From positions 1,813,705-1,856,221 of the forward strand of contig CM007320.1 of NCBI GenBank assembly GCA_000333855.2: a DNA stretch of 42,517 nt, given 5' to 3'. The position numbers and the translations under genes are program-made. The DNA comes from Endotrypanum monterogeii. Its lineage: Eukaryota > Euglenozoa > Kinetoplastea > Trypanosomatida > Trypanosomatidae. Below the pieces are notes generated by a model. That model did no database searches, was not told where the DNA came from, and saw nothing but the letters and a program-made list of their open reading frames with translations. This document shows positions 18,308-26,227 of this stretch, in pieces; position 1 is the stretch's first letter, and each line of letters begins with the position of its first letter.

Positions 18308-20401
18308 ATGGCCAAGGAAGCTGCTGCTGGTGCGATGCACTCTGAGTATCCACAGACATTCTCTGCTGATCTTATTCGTCACTGCGATAGCGGATGCATA
18401 CCAGCGGAGGTCTTCTCTGATGCGCTCGCGTTGCTCAATACTGAGAACCGCCGCCGCTATCTCCGTATAAATCCGAGGTCTGAGAAGCGTGTACTGGATG
18501 CGGGGGCGTGCAGCGGGTGTGGGATGCAAACACCATTCCATACATCGCCATTGGGCTTAAGCAACGGACTGTCTCCTGGGGAGCGGAGGGTGGTCAACAC
18601 AGTGGAGGCCGCCACGCAGGCAGCAGCCCAAGGGGAACCAAGGGACAGCAGAGATGAAAGCATCGCACACAAAGCAGGTACGCAACGTGTATGTGATATT
18701 GCTTCTCGTGCGAATATGCTACGCGTGGGTCTCGCTGAGGTGACAGGCCTTCCATTGGAGTCTGTCGAGGCGGTGGCGTGGATGCCTTGCGGCGTGTTCT
18801 CTCTTCCATGGTCGTACGCCATGGGCCGAAACCCCCTCTTTCTTGACGGAACACTGCTCCCGATGGACGCAGCGTCGATAGCGGCCGTGGTAGCTCTGCG
18901 CCCCCGCCAGGGGGATCGCGTTCTGGATCTTTGTTGCGCTCCTGGTATGAAGCTGGGACTTTTGACAGACGCCGTGGCACGGAGCAACACAACTGCCGCT
19001 TCATCGGAGCGGCATAGGGTGTCGCCGTCACCGACTGATGGTCTGGTCGTTGGCGTAGACTTAAGTCTATCACGTCTTTATCGGACTCGATCCACGTTGA
19101 AGAAGCAGCAGCAGGCGCAGTCCAGCACAGACAGTCATTCACCACTCCCGGTGTGTCTTTTCGCTGGAGATGGATGCAGCTTCTCCATGAGCAGCGCAGC
19201 GTCTGCACTCGATCTCACTGGAGCATCCGTAGATGCAGCAACAGGGCTCACAGCAGTGGAAAGGCGGCGACTTCAGCGTCTGGGCGACAGGACGGCCACA
19301 TCAGCAGGATGGAAACGTGGTCGTCTACATTCGGAGGCTACCGCATCCTCCGGATCACACGAGACGCTCTCCACCTCTCCCCCGTCGGTTGTTTACGCCT
19401 CCACACACACACGATCTGTCGTGGCTGCCTGGTTACAGGAAAAAGCGTGTGTTTTCCCCAGGACTTGCTCACTCACCACGTCATCACCGTTGCCGGAGCC
19501 CCTGCTGTTTGACCGAGTTCTTATAGATGCGGAATGCTCACACGATGGATCTGTGGCCCACATGCAGCTCATCAGGCCGCCTGTGAATATCACGGATGCC
19601 AAGGGCACATCCTCACCTCATGCGCGTGAGGCACCCTCGGCTGCATCGGCCGCCTGGAAAAGCGGAGACTTTGATAACGCGTATCGCATGCAACACATGA
19701 ATCTCGGTGATGTATCAGAGAGAGTAGCGTCGCTGGCAAACGAAGAAGCAGCATCGCTATCTCCACAGTCCGCTACACATTGCCTTTCTGGCAGCGACGC
19801 CAACAGCCAAGGAGACGCCTTACCTGCTTCATCGGCCTCACTCATGGACCTCCAGCTGCGTCTCCTAGACAACGGCTATCGCCAGCTTCGACCTGGGGGG
19901 ACGCTCGTGTACTCTACCTGCTCCTATTCATACTTGCAAAACGAGTTTGTTGTGCGTCGCTTTCTAGAGCGGGTGAATGGCGTCGCTGGGGAAGCAGAAG
20001 CGTGTGGTGACCACCATCGTTGTAGTTGCAACGACACCCCAGGGAAGGACACCGCCGTGCTAGTTTCTGCCTTTTCCTACGAACACGAGGCTGACGACGA
20101 CGGGGTTGCGCTTTGTGTGCGGATGGATAGCGAGGAGCAGCGACGTGAGGTGCAACGGCTCCTAGACTTACACGCCTTCGACTACGGCATAGTGGAAAGG
20201 GGGCAAAAAAAGTATGCCGCTGCCGATGGCTCTGGCTGCAACACCTCCTTGGAGAAGGGGAATGCGGTCTGTGGGAGCCGCTTCTGGCCTCGTGTCTTTC
20301 AGTCGAGCTTTCTCTACGTGGCAAAGATATGGAAAAAGCCATTACAAGCCACTAAATCAAGTGAGCGTGTGGGGGTCAAGGATGTTGTCAGGGACCAGTA
20401 G
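18308..20401 (+). CDS. NSUN-family (NOL1/NOP2/Sun) RNA cytosine-C5 methyltransferase
   Basis: The protein has 697 residues from the first ATG at 18308. The open frame begins 42 bases earlier at GTG, which I reject as a start in a eukaryote. The family transfers methyl from S-adenosylmethionine to C5 of cytosine in tRNA or rRNA. Motif I is VLDLCCAPGMK (205-215), the SAM-binding loop, preceded by the typical LDGTLLPMDAASIAAVVAL stretch. Motif IV is FDRVLIDAECSHDGS (401-415): the usual DAPCSG is DAECSH here, but cysteine C410 is kept. Motif VI is YSTCSYS with the expected catalytic cysteine C538, in LRPGGTLVYSTCSYSYLQNE. Between motifs I and IV lies a long Ser/Thr-rich insertion (about 275-395), and another lies after motif IV (about 420-515). 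Which RNA is methylated cannot be told from the sequence. Confidence 0.88.
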   Translation: MAKEAAAGAMHSEYPQTFSADLIRHCDSGCIPAEVFSDALALLNTENRRRYLRINPRSEKRVLDAGACSGCGMQTPFHTSPLGLSNGLSPGERRVVNTVEAATQAAAQGEPRDSRDESIAHKAGTQRVCDIASRANMLRVGLAEVTGLPLESVEAVAWMPCGVFSLPWSYAMGRNPLFLDGTLLPMDAASIAAVVALRPRQGDRVLDLCCAPGMKLGLLTDAVARSNTTAASSERHRVSPSPTDGLVVGVDLSLSRLYRTRSTLKKQQQAQSSTDSHSPLPVCLFAGDGCSFSMSSAASALDLTGASVDAATGLTAVERRRLQRLGDRTATSAGWKRGRLHSEATASSGSHETLSTSPPSVVYASTHTRSVVAAWLQEKACVFPRTCSLTTSSPLPEPLLFDRVLIDAECSHDGSVAHMQLIRPPVNITDAKGTSSPHAREAPSAASAAWKSGDFDNAYRMQHMNLGDVSERVASLANEEAASLSPQSATHCLSGSDANSQGDALPASSASLMDLQLRLLDNGYRQLRPGGTLVYSTCSYSYLQNEFVVRRFLERVNGVAGEAEACGDHHRCSCNDTPGKDTAVLVSAFSYEHEADDDGVALCVRMDSEEQRREVQRLLDLHAFDYGIVERGQKKYAAADGSGCNTSLEKGNAVCGSRFWPRVFQSSFLYVAKIWKKPLQATKSSERVGVKDVVRDQ

Positions 20402-20884
20402 CGCATGCATCTTTTTAAAGCTGCCACCGTTGCCAAAGCAACATCAATTGGGTCGACGAAAGAGTGCCTTCAACCGCCCTAAAGATGAATTTCAAAAGAA
20501 AACTATCAAACGTAAAAAAAAAACAAAGAAAAACCTGCGATCGACTGAGCGTGGGAGGTTTGCGGGGCTGCGGTCATTCCCTCCGCCTCCCTTTTTTTAA
20601 AAACTTGCGCACGCTAGTCTGAGAGGCCGTTGACTTCTTTTTTCGGAAGAGGAGCATCTCGTTGATCTATACATCCCCCACCCCACCCCGCACACACACC
20701 CTTACGAAGCGACCAATCCTATATATATATATATATATGTATATGTGTGTATATATATTTTTTAAAATACCTCTCCCCCGCTTTTATTATTATTACACCC
20801 TTCCACGTCAGTCTTCATAGCGCAGTTCAGCACCCCTGCAACACACACGCACGCACACAGCGCTCTCACGAGAGCGTACATGTA
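20402..20884. other. Spacer between methyltransferase and deaminase-like genes
   Basis: No gene is seen. There are A-runs (about 20514-20523), a TA/GT tract (about 20720-20758) and a pyrimidine-rich stretch with AG at 20810-20811, the likely splice acceptor for the ATG at 20885. Confidence 0.75.
20771..20811 (+). promoter_or_regulatory. Predicted spliced-leader acceptor for the deaminase-like gene
   Basis: The pyrimidine-rich stretch from 20771 is followed by the first AG at 20810-20811, giving about 73 bases of 5' UTR to the ATG at 20885. Its position downstream of the GTG at 20747 argues against the longer reading frame. Confidence 0.45.
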
Positions 20885-21994
20885 ATGTCTATTACTATCA
20901 TAGCAAGCTCCGGTGCCGCCATGCTGCGGCGAATTGTGGGGCCACCTGCACCTCCTCTCCTAAATAGCAGCGTAGCACTGTCACACTCCGCTCGCCCTGT
21001 CTGCATCGTGGAGCCAGATCGACCTTGTTCCTCATCACACTTGCTGACCCGAATGTGTACGACAAAATCGTTTGATGTGTGTACAGCTTCTAGCACTGAT
21101 GTCAGCACGGAAAACGATGGCTGCAGTAGCTCAAAGCGAAGCGATGAGAGTCTGCTAAGTGTGAAAATTCCTAAAAGGAGATGTGATGTGCATCTCGTCT
21201 CCAAGTCCACACATCAGTTGACCGCTGCGCAACTGACACACTTCACGCATTTGCAGAAGCTACTTCAGCGTCTACCTGGCCTTCCACAACAGCCTTGTGA
21301 CCCCAAAGAGGTGAAGTCTGAGACAGCTGAAGCGTCTCATCCGCTGTCCCGGGGAGGGGAAGATGCCTCACGGTCTTTTGAAACTTCGACCCCTGCAGAA
21401 AGCGGGTACGCCTGTTGTAGCGAGCTGGTGGTTGTGAGTCGCGTGATCTCCTCTGCCGTCCTTAATTCCACTTCGGAGGAAGTGACCAACGTTTCTGCCC
21501 GCGATGAGGTCTTCACAGGGGTCAACTACGCGTTTCACAAGCGGATCAACTCGGACGGAGCGACTCTGCGAGGTATTTTGAAGGGCTGCGCGGAGCAGAA
21601 CGCGCTGGGTGCAGCTGCTGCCAGTGGTTGCATCTATGCCGACATCACAGACGTTTTTCTTTTGGCTTTCCGTCTCTCTCCCAGGACATCCCTTCGAGCA
21701 CCCGAGTTGCACAAAGCGAATACTACGCTGGCATCGCCCACAAGCACCCCTTGTGCAGCAGACTGTTTGTCCTCAGCCCCGGTGGCCGCTCAGGCGGCTG
21801 CAGTCTTTCCCTGCCCGGAGTGCTGGCGCCATTTATGCCATGTAGCGCATGCACGATCTCAGCAAAAGCGACCGCCACTTCGCTTGTTTGTCCACTCCGC
21901 ATCGCCGGTGGTTACGTTACATCTTTTCGCCGTAGCTCAGAAGCGCATGAAAACAATAGATGCACCCATAGATGTGTGCATTGTTTCTGCATAA
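20885..21994 (+). CDS. Cytidine-deaminase-fold zinc deaminase-like protein
   Basis: The protein has 369 residues from the ATG at 20885. The open frame extends up to a GTG at 20747, which is rejected because the extension runs through a TA repeat and across the likely splice acceptor. The C-terminal half carries the two zinc motifs of the CDA superfamily: GCAEQNALG with C235 as zinc ligand and E237 as proton shuttle, and PCPEC with C310 and C313. The segment before the first motif, FTGVNYAFHK, resembles the N-x-E region of free cytidine deaminases. The gap between the two motifs (75 residues) is longer than usual for CDAs and contains an Ala/Ser/Pro-rich insert (about 265-305) after a strand-like DVFLLAFRL. 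The first 150 residues are low-complexity and show no domain. The substrate may be a free nucleoside, a nucleotide or RNA; the CAE form favours the CDA-like branch over the HAE tRNA-deaminase branch. Confidence 0.78.
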   Translation: MSITIIASSGAAMLRRIVGPPAPPLLNSSVALSHSARPVCIVEPDRPCSSSHLLTRMCTTKSFDVCTASSTDVSTENDGCSSSKRSDESLLSVKIPKRRCDVHLVSKSTHQLTAAQLTHFTHLQKLLQRLPGLPQQPCDPKEVKSETAEASHPLSRGGEDASRSFETSTPAESGYACCSELVVVSRVISSAVLNSTSEEVTNVSARDEVFTGVNYAFHKRINSDGATLRGILKGCAEQNALGAAAASGCIYADITDVFLLAFRLSPRTSLRAPELHKANTTLASPTSTPCAADCLSSAPVAAQAAAVFPCPECWRHLCHVAHARSQQKRPPLRLFVHSASPVVTLHLFAVAQKRMKTIDAPIDVCIVSA

Positions 21995-22390
21995 TTGAAA
22001 CCGCCCCTTGAAGAATTTTTTCCCCTTCCTCACCCGGTCTCTAAAAGCTGGTCTGCCACACGACACGAATGCCCCCACCCCCTCTTTCTCCCATCAAGTT
22101 TCAAATGGATCTGTACATTTTTAACTTCACACTTTGCCTCTGTGTCTGTGTTACTGGACGTCTGTGAGAACAGCACTACCGATGCGGCTGCACAGTCCCA
22201 TACATGACAGCTGTGACAAACCCGTAGAATCAAGACGAAAGAAACAGGAGTACCAGAGGCCTTTTCCCTTCCCTCTCTCTCTCTCCCTCCCCCCCCCGTC
22301 CCGCCCGCCCGGCGCCCGCCCGCCGCCCTCGCGCAGCACTGTACCAGGAAATGACCTCCGCACCTTTCGCCCAATCAAACACCTTTCATT

Positions 22391-22392
<2 letters not shown>

Positions 22393-22425
<33 letters not shown>
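22393..22425. repeat. (TA)n microsatellite left of the gap
   Basis: About 16 TA units are directly visible. Such tracts commonly break sequencing reads and probably caused the gap. Confidence 0.95.
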
Positions 22426-22427
<2 letters not shown>

Positions 22428-22501
22428 CTATATTATAACTACTTTCGTTTCTACTACTACTACGTACTTCGTTGGTACTACTACTACTACTACCTATAGT
22501 A

Positions 22502-22521
22502 NNNNNNNNNNNNNNNNNNNN
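22502..22521. other. Assembly gap (20 N)
   Basis: Twenty undetermined bases. The round number suggests a placeholder rather than a measured distance. Confidence 0.99.
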
Positions 22522-22522
22522 C

Positions 22523-22576
22523 GCTGCTAACGGACCCGAAGGAGATATGCGGCGCGCTACGCAGCGTGAAGAGACT
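22523..22576 (+). other. Run-shortened copy of 24337-24397, probable read-end artefact
   Basis: This 54-base stretch aligns collinearly with 61 bases inside the gene at 22913-24520. It shares GAGATATGCGG and GCGTGAAG, and most differences are one base missing from a run (GGG to GG, CCCC to CCC, AA to A). It looks like a low-quality read tail left at the contig edge and not a true duplication. Confidence 0.7.
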
Positions 22577-22624
22577 CTCGCTCGTACGTACACTCCGTCC
22601 GTTCGCTACTAACAACTATACTAC

Positions 22625-22628
<4 letters not shown>

Positions 22629-22660
<32 letters not shown>
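22629..22660. repeat. (TA)n microsatellite right of the gap
   Basis: About 16 TA units, similar in length to the tract left of the gap. The two could be one genomic tract represented twice. Confidence 0.95.
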
Positions 22661-22663
<3 letters not shown>

Positions 22664-22790
22664 CTATTTATAAACATTTCCTTTTCGATTCCAATGACTT
22701 CTTTGGCATCATACACTCCTATATGAATCAACGAGCATGTACTCGCTTCTCTTTTTTTCTCTTCACCTTTAATGCGTGGCAAATCTTAAG

Positions 22791-22828
22791 ACTATTTTCT
22801 CTCTTGTTCCGTCCACCACGCCAACAAG
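22791..22828 (+). promoter_or_regulatory. Predicted spliced-leader acceptor for the 22913 gene
   Basis: The pyrimidine tract at about 22794-22812 is followed by AG at 22827-22828, 84 bases before the ATG at 22913. An earlier tract (22744-22770) with AG at 22789-22790 is a second candidate. Confidence 0.4.
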
Positions 22829-22912
22829 TGCAAGCACAAATACACACATACACACACACCAGGAGCTCGTCACAAGCTGTAGGCAACGTTACCAAAACGT
22901 GTGGTGTTGTAA

Positions 22913-24520
22913 ATGAGTGGAGTCTCCTTGGACACGTCAAAACCCCTCACGAGCTGGGGGCTGGTGCTGGACGGTGATGTGCGCGAAGGTGCGGCCAACT
23001 ATGACGGCAGTAGCGTGTCACAGCAACGCTCCTCTCTGTGCCCATCGCGACTACCTGCCCGGGGCCTACCTGCGCCGTCTACCGCCAGTACATGCGCCGT
23101 CCGTGAAGGCAAGGGAAGCAGAAAATTTCCTTCGAAGCATTCCACTGGTACTTCGCTCGACGACTGGGAGCGCTCTGCGGTGGACCTGTACAGAGAGATA
23201 CGCCGCCACAGAATAGAAGGCCCACGTCCCGTGCACGGCACGACAAAAGCTGTCAACATCGCCTATGCAGAACGCGATACAGATGCCGCAGAGCACTCAT
23301 CACCGTCGCAGCTGGCTGCCTTGATGACTACGGCCTTCCCTCAACTCCTTGGCGGCAGCTTCCCCTCCTTCGAGCTCGGGTGGCGAAAGAATGCATCTGA
23401 TAGCCCTGCGGACGCGTGTCCTCCACCGTCGTTTCCGTTGCTGCTGCATTACTTTCTCTGCATTGGTTATCCGCTGCATCCCATTCATCATGCGAAGGCC
23501 CCCCACCCTTCCTATGGAGCTGCTCTGCTCACCACGGCTCGGGAGACAGTCTCGTGGTTTGGGTGCCGTGACGCGGCGGCGGGAGGGAGGGCACCGAGTC
23601 AGATCGCCGCACCGGTTCACTGCTTCGGTATTCACCTCCTCCCTGACGTCGTGCATCAGATGATCGCAATGCACCAGATGAAGCCGATGACAGCGACGGC
23701 GTGGCTGCTCCGCGTATATGTTGGTCTTCTGGCGAAAGAGGAAGCGAATGAGTGTGTTTTCCAGAGTGCAGTGATGGCAAACCACGGCTTCAATATCTCT
23801 TCACCTGATCCCGAAATGCCGCCTGCAATTTGTATGGGAAATATCTGGGGCTTGGCTAATGCCATGTGCACCGCGGTGTATCAGCTGCAGACCGGCGCCC
23901 AAATCGCTAAAGAGAAGCAGTGCAGCAAAGCCGATGATAATTCGTTCGCTACACTCAACGGCGCCAATCCAAAGACAGGCGCACTGCAGCAGCCAGTAGA
24001 CTCGTTAGTAAGCGAGCGGCGTGACGAGGACGCTGAGTTGGCACTATTTGCTCTTACAGTCCTACAACAAGCGACAACACTTCTCCTGTCCGGTTGCTTC
24101 AACACAGCACCTGCCGACACACATACTGCCTGGAGAAACATCTCCTGTGCGGGGGCGGCGGAAGAGAATCCCGTTAACGCTGTATTTGACGAGGACTCCG
24201 CAGGCACACAGTCATGCTCACCAGTGGCATCGGCGGTCCTACTGCCACCAGCGCCGACCAGTCGCGTCGTCCTGGAGGGTTTGGTTTGCTTTACGTTGCT
24301 CCTCCGACTTCACGAGAAATTCCCCAGACTTGGCAAGCTGCAACGGGACCCCAAAGGGAGATATGCGGGCGCCGCTACCGCAAGCGTGAAGGAGACTGCA
24401 CAGGTGATGGTTGCGAACCACTGGCACCGGCACGCACAGCTGGCAGTCCAACAACTGCCACACCTTCCTCTGCACTACCATCACTTCGTGCCCATAATCG
24501 ACTTTGTGCTCACCGGTTGA
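22913..24520 (+). CDS. Unknown protein, 535 residues, N-terminal frame doubtful
   Basis: I do not recognise a family. The frame opens with ATG at 22913, shortly after a plausible splice acceptor. Residues from about 80 to the end read as a normal mixed globular protein: a Leu/His-rich segment (LLLHYFLCIGYPLHPIHHAK) near 180-200, Met-rich HQMIAMHQMKPM near 250, and a long helical leucine-rich stretch near 455-470 (LEGLVCFTLLLRLHEKFPRL). No signal peptide, clear membrane segment or catalytic motif stands out. Residues about 42-80 are Pro/Ser/Arg-rich and less protein-like than the overlapping frame at 23043-23160, which reads HRDYLPGAYLRRLPPVHAP and onwards. Two compensating sequence errors, or a real local frame change, are possible in this stretch, which lies just past the poor-quality region. 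The bulk of the gene is real. Confidence 0.78.
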   Translation: MSGVSLDTSKPLTSWGLVLDGDVREGAANYDGSSVSQQRSSLCPSRLPARGLPAPSTASTCAVREGKGSRKFPSKHSTGTSLDDWERSAVDLYREIRRHRIEGPRPVHGTTKAVNIAYAERDTDAAEHSSPSQLAALMTTAFPQLLGGSFPSFELGWRKNASDSPADACPPPSFPLLLHYFLCIGYPLHPIHHAKAPHPSYGAALLTTARETVSWFGCRDAAAGGRAPSQIAAPVHCFGIHLLPDVVHQMIAMHQMKPMTATAWLLRVYVGLLAKEEANECVFQSAVMANHGFNISSPDPEMPPAICMGNIWGLANAMCTAVYQLQTGAQIAKEKQCSKADDNSFATLNGANPKTGALQQPVDSLVSERRDEDAELALFALTVLQQATTLLLSGCFNTAPADTHTAWRNISCAGAAEENPVNAVFDEDSAGTQSCSPVASAVLLPPAPTSRVVLEGLVCFTLLLRLHEKFPRLGKLQRDPKGRYAGAATASVKETAQVMVANHWHRHAQLAVQQLPHLPLHYHHFVPIIDFVLTG

Positions 24521-26227
24521 GGGTGGAACTCAGCTGACCGGCACCACAACACTAGAAGAGGATGACGTGGATAGGGGAATGGGGGGCTGTCAATTACAGT
24601 TGCCCATGAACGAGAACGGAGATTCAAATGGTTGTCGCATGTTTTCGTCCTCCTGCTCCATCTCTCTACTTGTGAGGTGTACAGCTTTCTTGGGCATTCC
24701 CCCCCCCCACTTACCCTGAGACATCTGCTAAAGAAACACTCCTGATTTTCCTGCTGTTCTCTCTTTATAACACCACAACTCATCGCTCCAGAGATTTCCG
24801 AGCGACCGCAGCACAGAAATAAAGAATGGATGAATGAAATGTATACATACATTTCTTCGCATGTATGCGTCCATCGCGGAGTGTTTGAATACTTCGCTCT
24901 GCGTTCTCCTAAACCCTATGTTGTGTGGATACACGCCCCCCCCCCTTCCCTTCCCCTCTACCCCTGGCGCTGTGTGTGCTAGAGAAAAGACAGAGACCCC
25001 TCGCTGTTGTGCTGCACTGGTCTTCACGCCGAATCTCCGGTCGCAGCTCAGTGGGCTTCGTATTGCTCTTCTTCTACCTCGCTCTACTACCCTCTCCCCC
25101 CCCCCCCACACCACCACACCCGTCATACCACCAAAACAAAAAAAAAGGAAAAAAAGAAAGCACATCATCTCTTTCTCTCGTCGCAGGACGTATATATTTT
25201 TTTCCTTCGTCGAATAGTTATTTATACGTACGTACCCAAAACGATACCACGTCTGACTTTGTCAGACCATCGCACCTTACTTCTGCAAGAAGACCCAACA
25301 GAGGTGAGAGGGGGTGAGACACTCACAGCGAGTGGAGCGCAGCGGAGGAAGGACAAGTTCGTGAAGGCAAAAGGAAAAAGAAAAAAGAATTTCTACAGAT
25401 CCATTGCAAGTGTTGCTATTCCGCTATCCTACACATCACAGAAATACCCACGACACTCTGACTCCTAGACAAGGAGTCACACCGCTCCCTACACGTTACC
25501 TCCCCACCCCCACCCCGCTCATTTCTGCGCAGACCTGTAGGCTTCCGCGCGCGCTTTTCGTGGGGTATGGAATTTGGGAACGGTGTGTGTGTGTGTGTGT
25601 ACATGTGCATGCGCGATATTGATGCTTCACATGATTTACATCACTGATATCACTACAATCTGGTGTGTTCTGCTTTTCTCTTTCCTTGTTGGTCTCCTTT
25701 TATAGTGGCTGAGTCGTTCATTTATTTGTTCACGTTAGCAGCGTACCGTTTTTTTTTTCTGCTCTGTGAATCCCAGGGGGAAGGTGGAGGAGGAGGGGGG
25801 GGGATATACAGAAATACTTTATCTTTGTTATATCGCCTCACCAAGACTCCCTCTTGCAGGTTCAGTTTGTCTGACATACTTCTCTATCGTTACATCCCCT
25901 TCCTCGATTCTAGTGGCCTCCGCTCTTTCTTTTGCGCCATCGCTCTCAAGCGTCGTCTCTTTCTGTTTCACACACGGCTCCGTGCCTGCGCGATACACCA
26001 TTTAGGCGAAGAAAAAGAGCAACACACACACACGCATACACACTCGCACCCGCTGCCGTGTTTACCCTGTTGTTGTTGCTCTCCTTATTCCGAGATCGCT
26101 TTGATCGGCTCGTTGTTTTGGTTTTGATCCTTCACTGCTCTTCATTTATATATGTATATATATTTATTTATTTATTTGTTTTTTTCTGGCTGACTGTCTT
26201 GTATTTTTTGCGGCTCTTGCTTTCACG
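24521..26227. other. Spacer between the unknown gene and the SFI1-like gene
   Basis: No gene is seen in 1.7 kb. It has C-runs (about 24700, 24936 and 25099), A-rich stretches (about 25134-25160), a (GT)n tract at 25583-25600, a G-run near 25791-25803 and TTTA repeats near 26160-26180. A splice acceptor candidate for the next gene lies at 26093-26094. Confidence 0.75.
26069..26094 (+). promoter_or_regulatory. Predicted spliced-leader acceptor for the SFI1-like gene
   Basis: The pyrimidine-rich stretch at 26069-26090 is followed by AG at 26093-26094, about 133 bases before the ATG at 26228. A later T-rich tract (26176-26224) has no AG before the ATG. Confidence 0.35.

Larger units (their letters stand above)
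21995..22912. other. Spacer with an assembly gap and poor-quality flanks
   Basis: No gene is seen. C-rich and (CT)n stretches lie around 22260-22330. Two long (TA)n tracts (22393-22425 and 22629-22660) bracket a region of repeated CTA/TAC triplets and a run of 20 Ns (22502-22521). The sequence just right of the gap copies part of the downstream gene with shortened base runs. The real length and content of this spacer are uncertain. Confidence 0.85.

Noticed and set aside
20747..20884. Upstream extension of the deaminase-like frame
   Set aside because: It begins at GTG within a TA/TG repeat and spans the predicted splice acceptor at 20810-20811.
22523..22576. True partial gene duplication next to the gap
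   Set aside because: The differences are mostly missing bases in runs beside an N gap, which points to a read artefact.
25663..26127. 154-codon open frame before the SFI1-like gene
   Set aside because: It consists of T-rich spacer with a G-run and CA repeats. The hydrophobic look is an effect of base composition.
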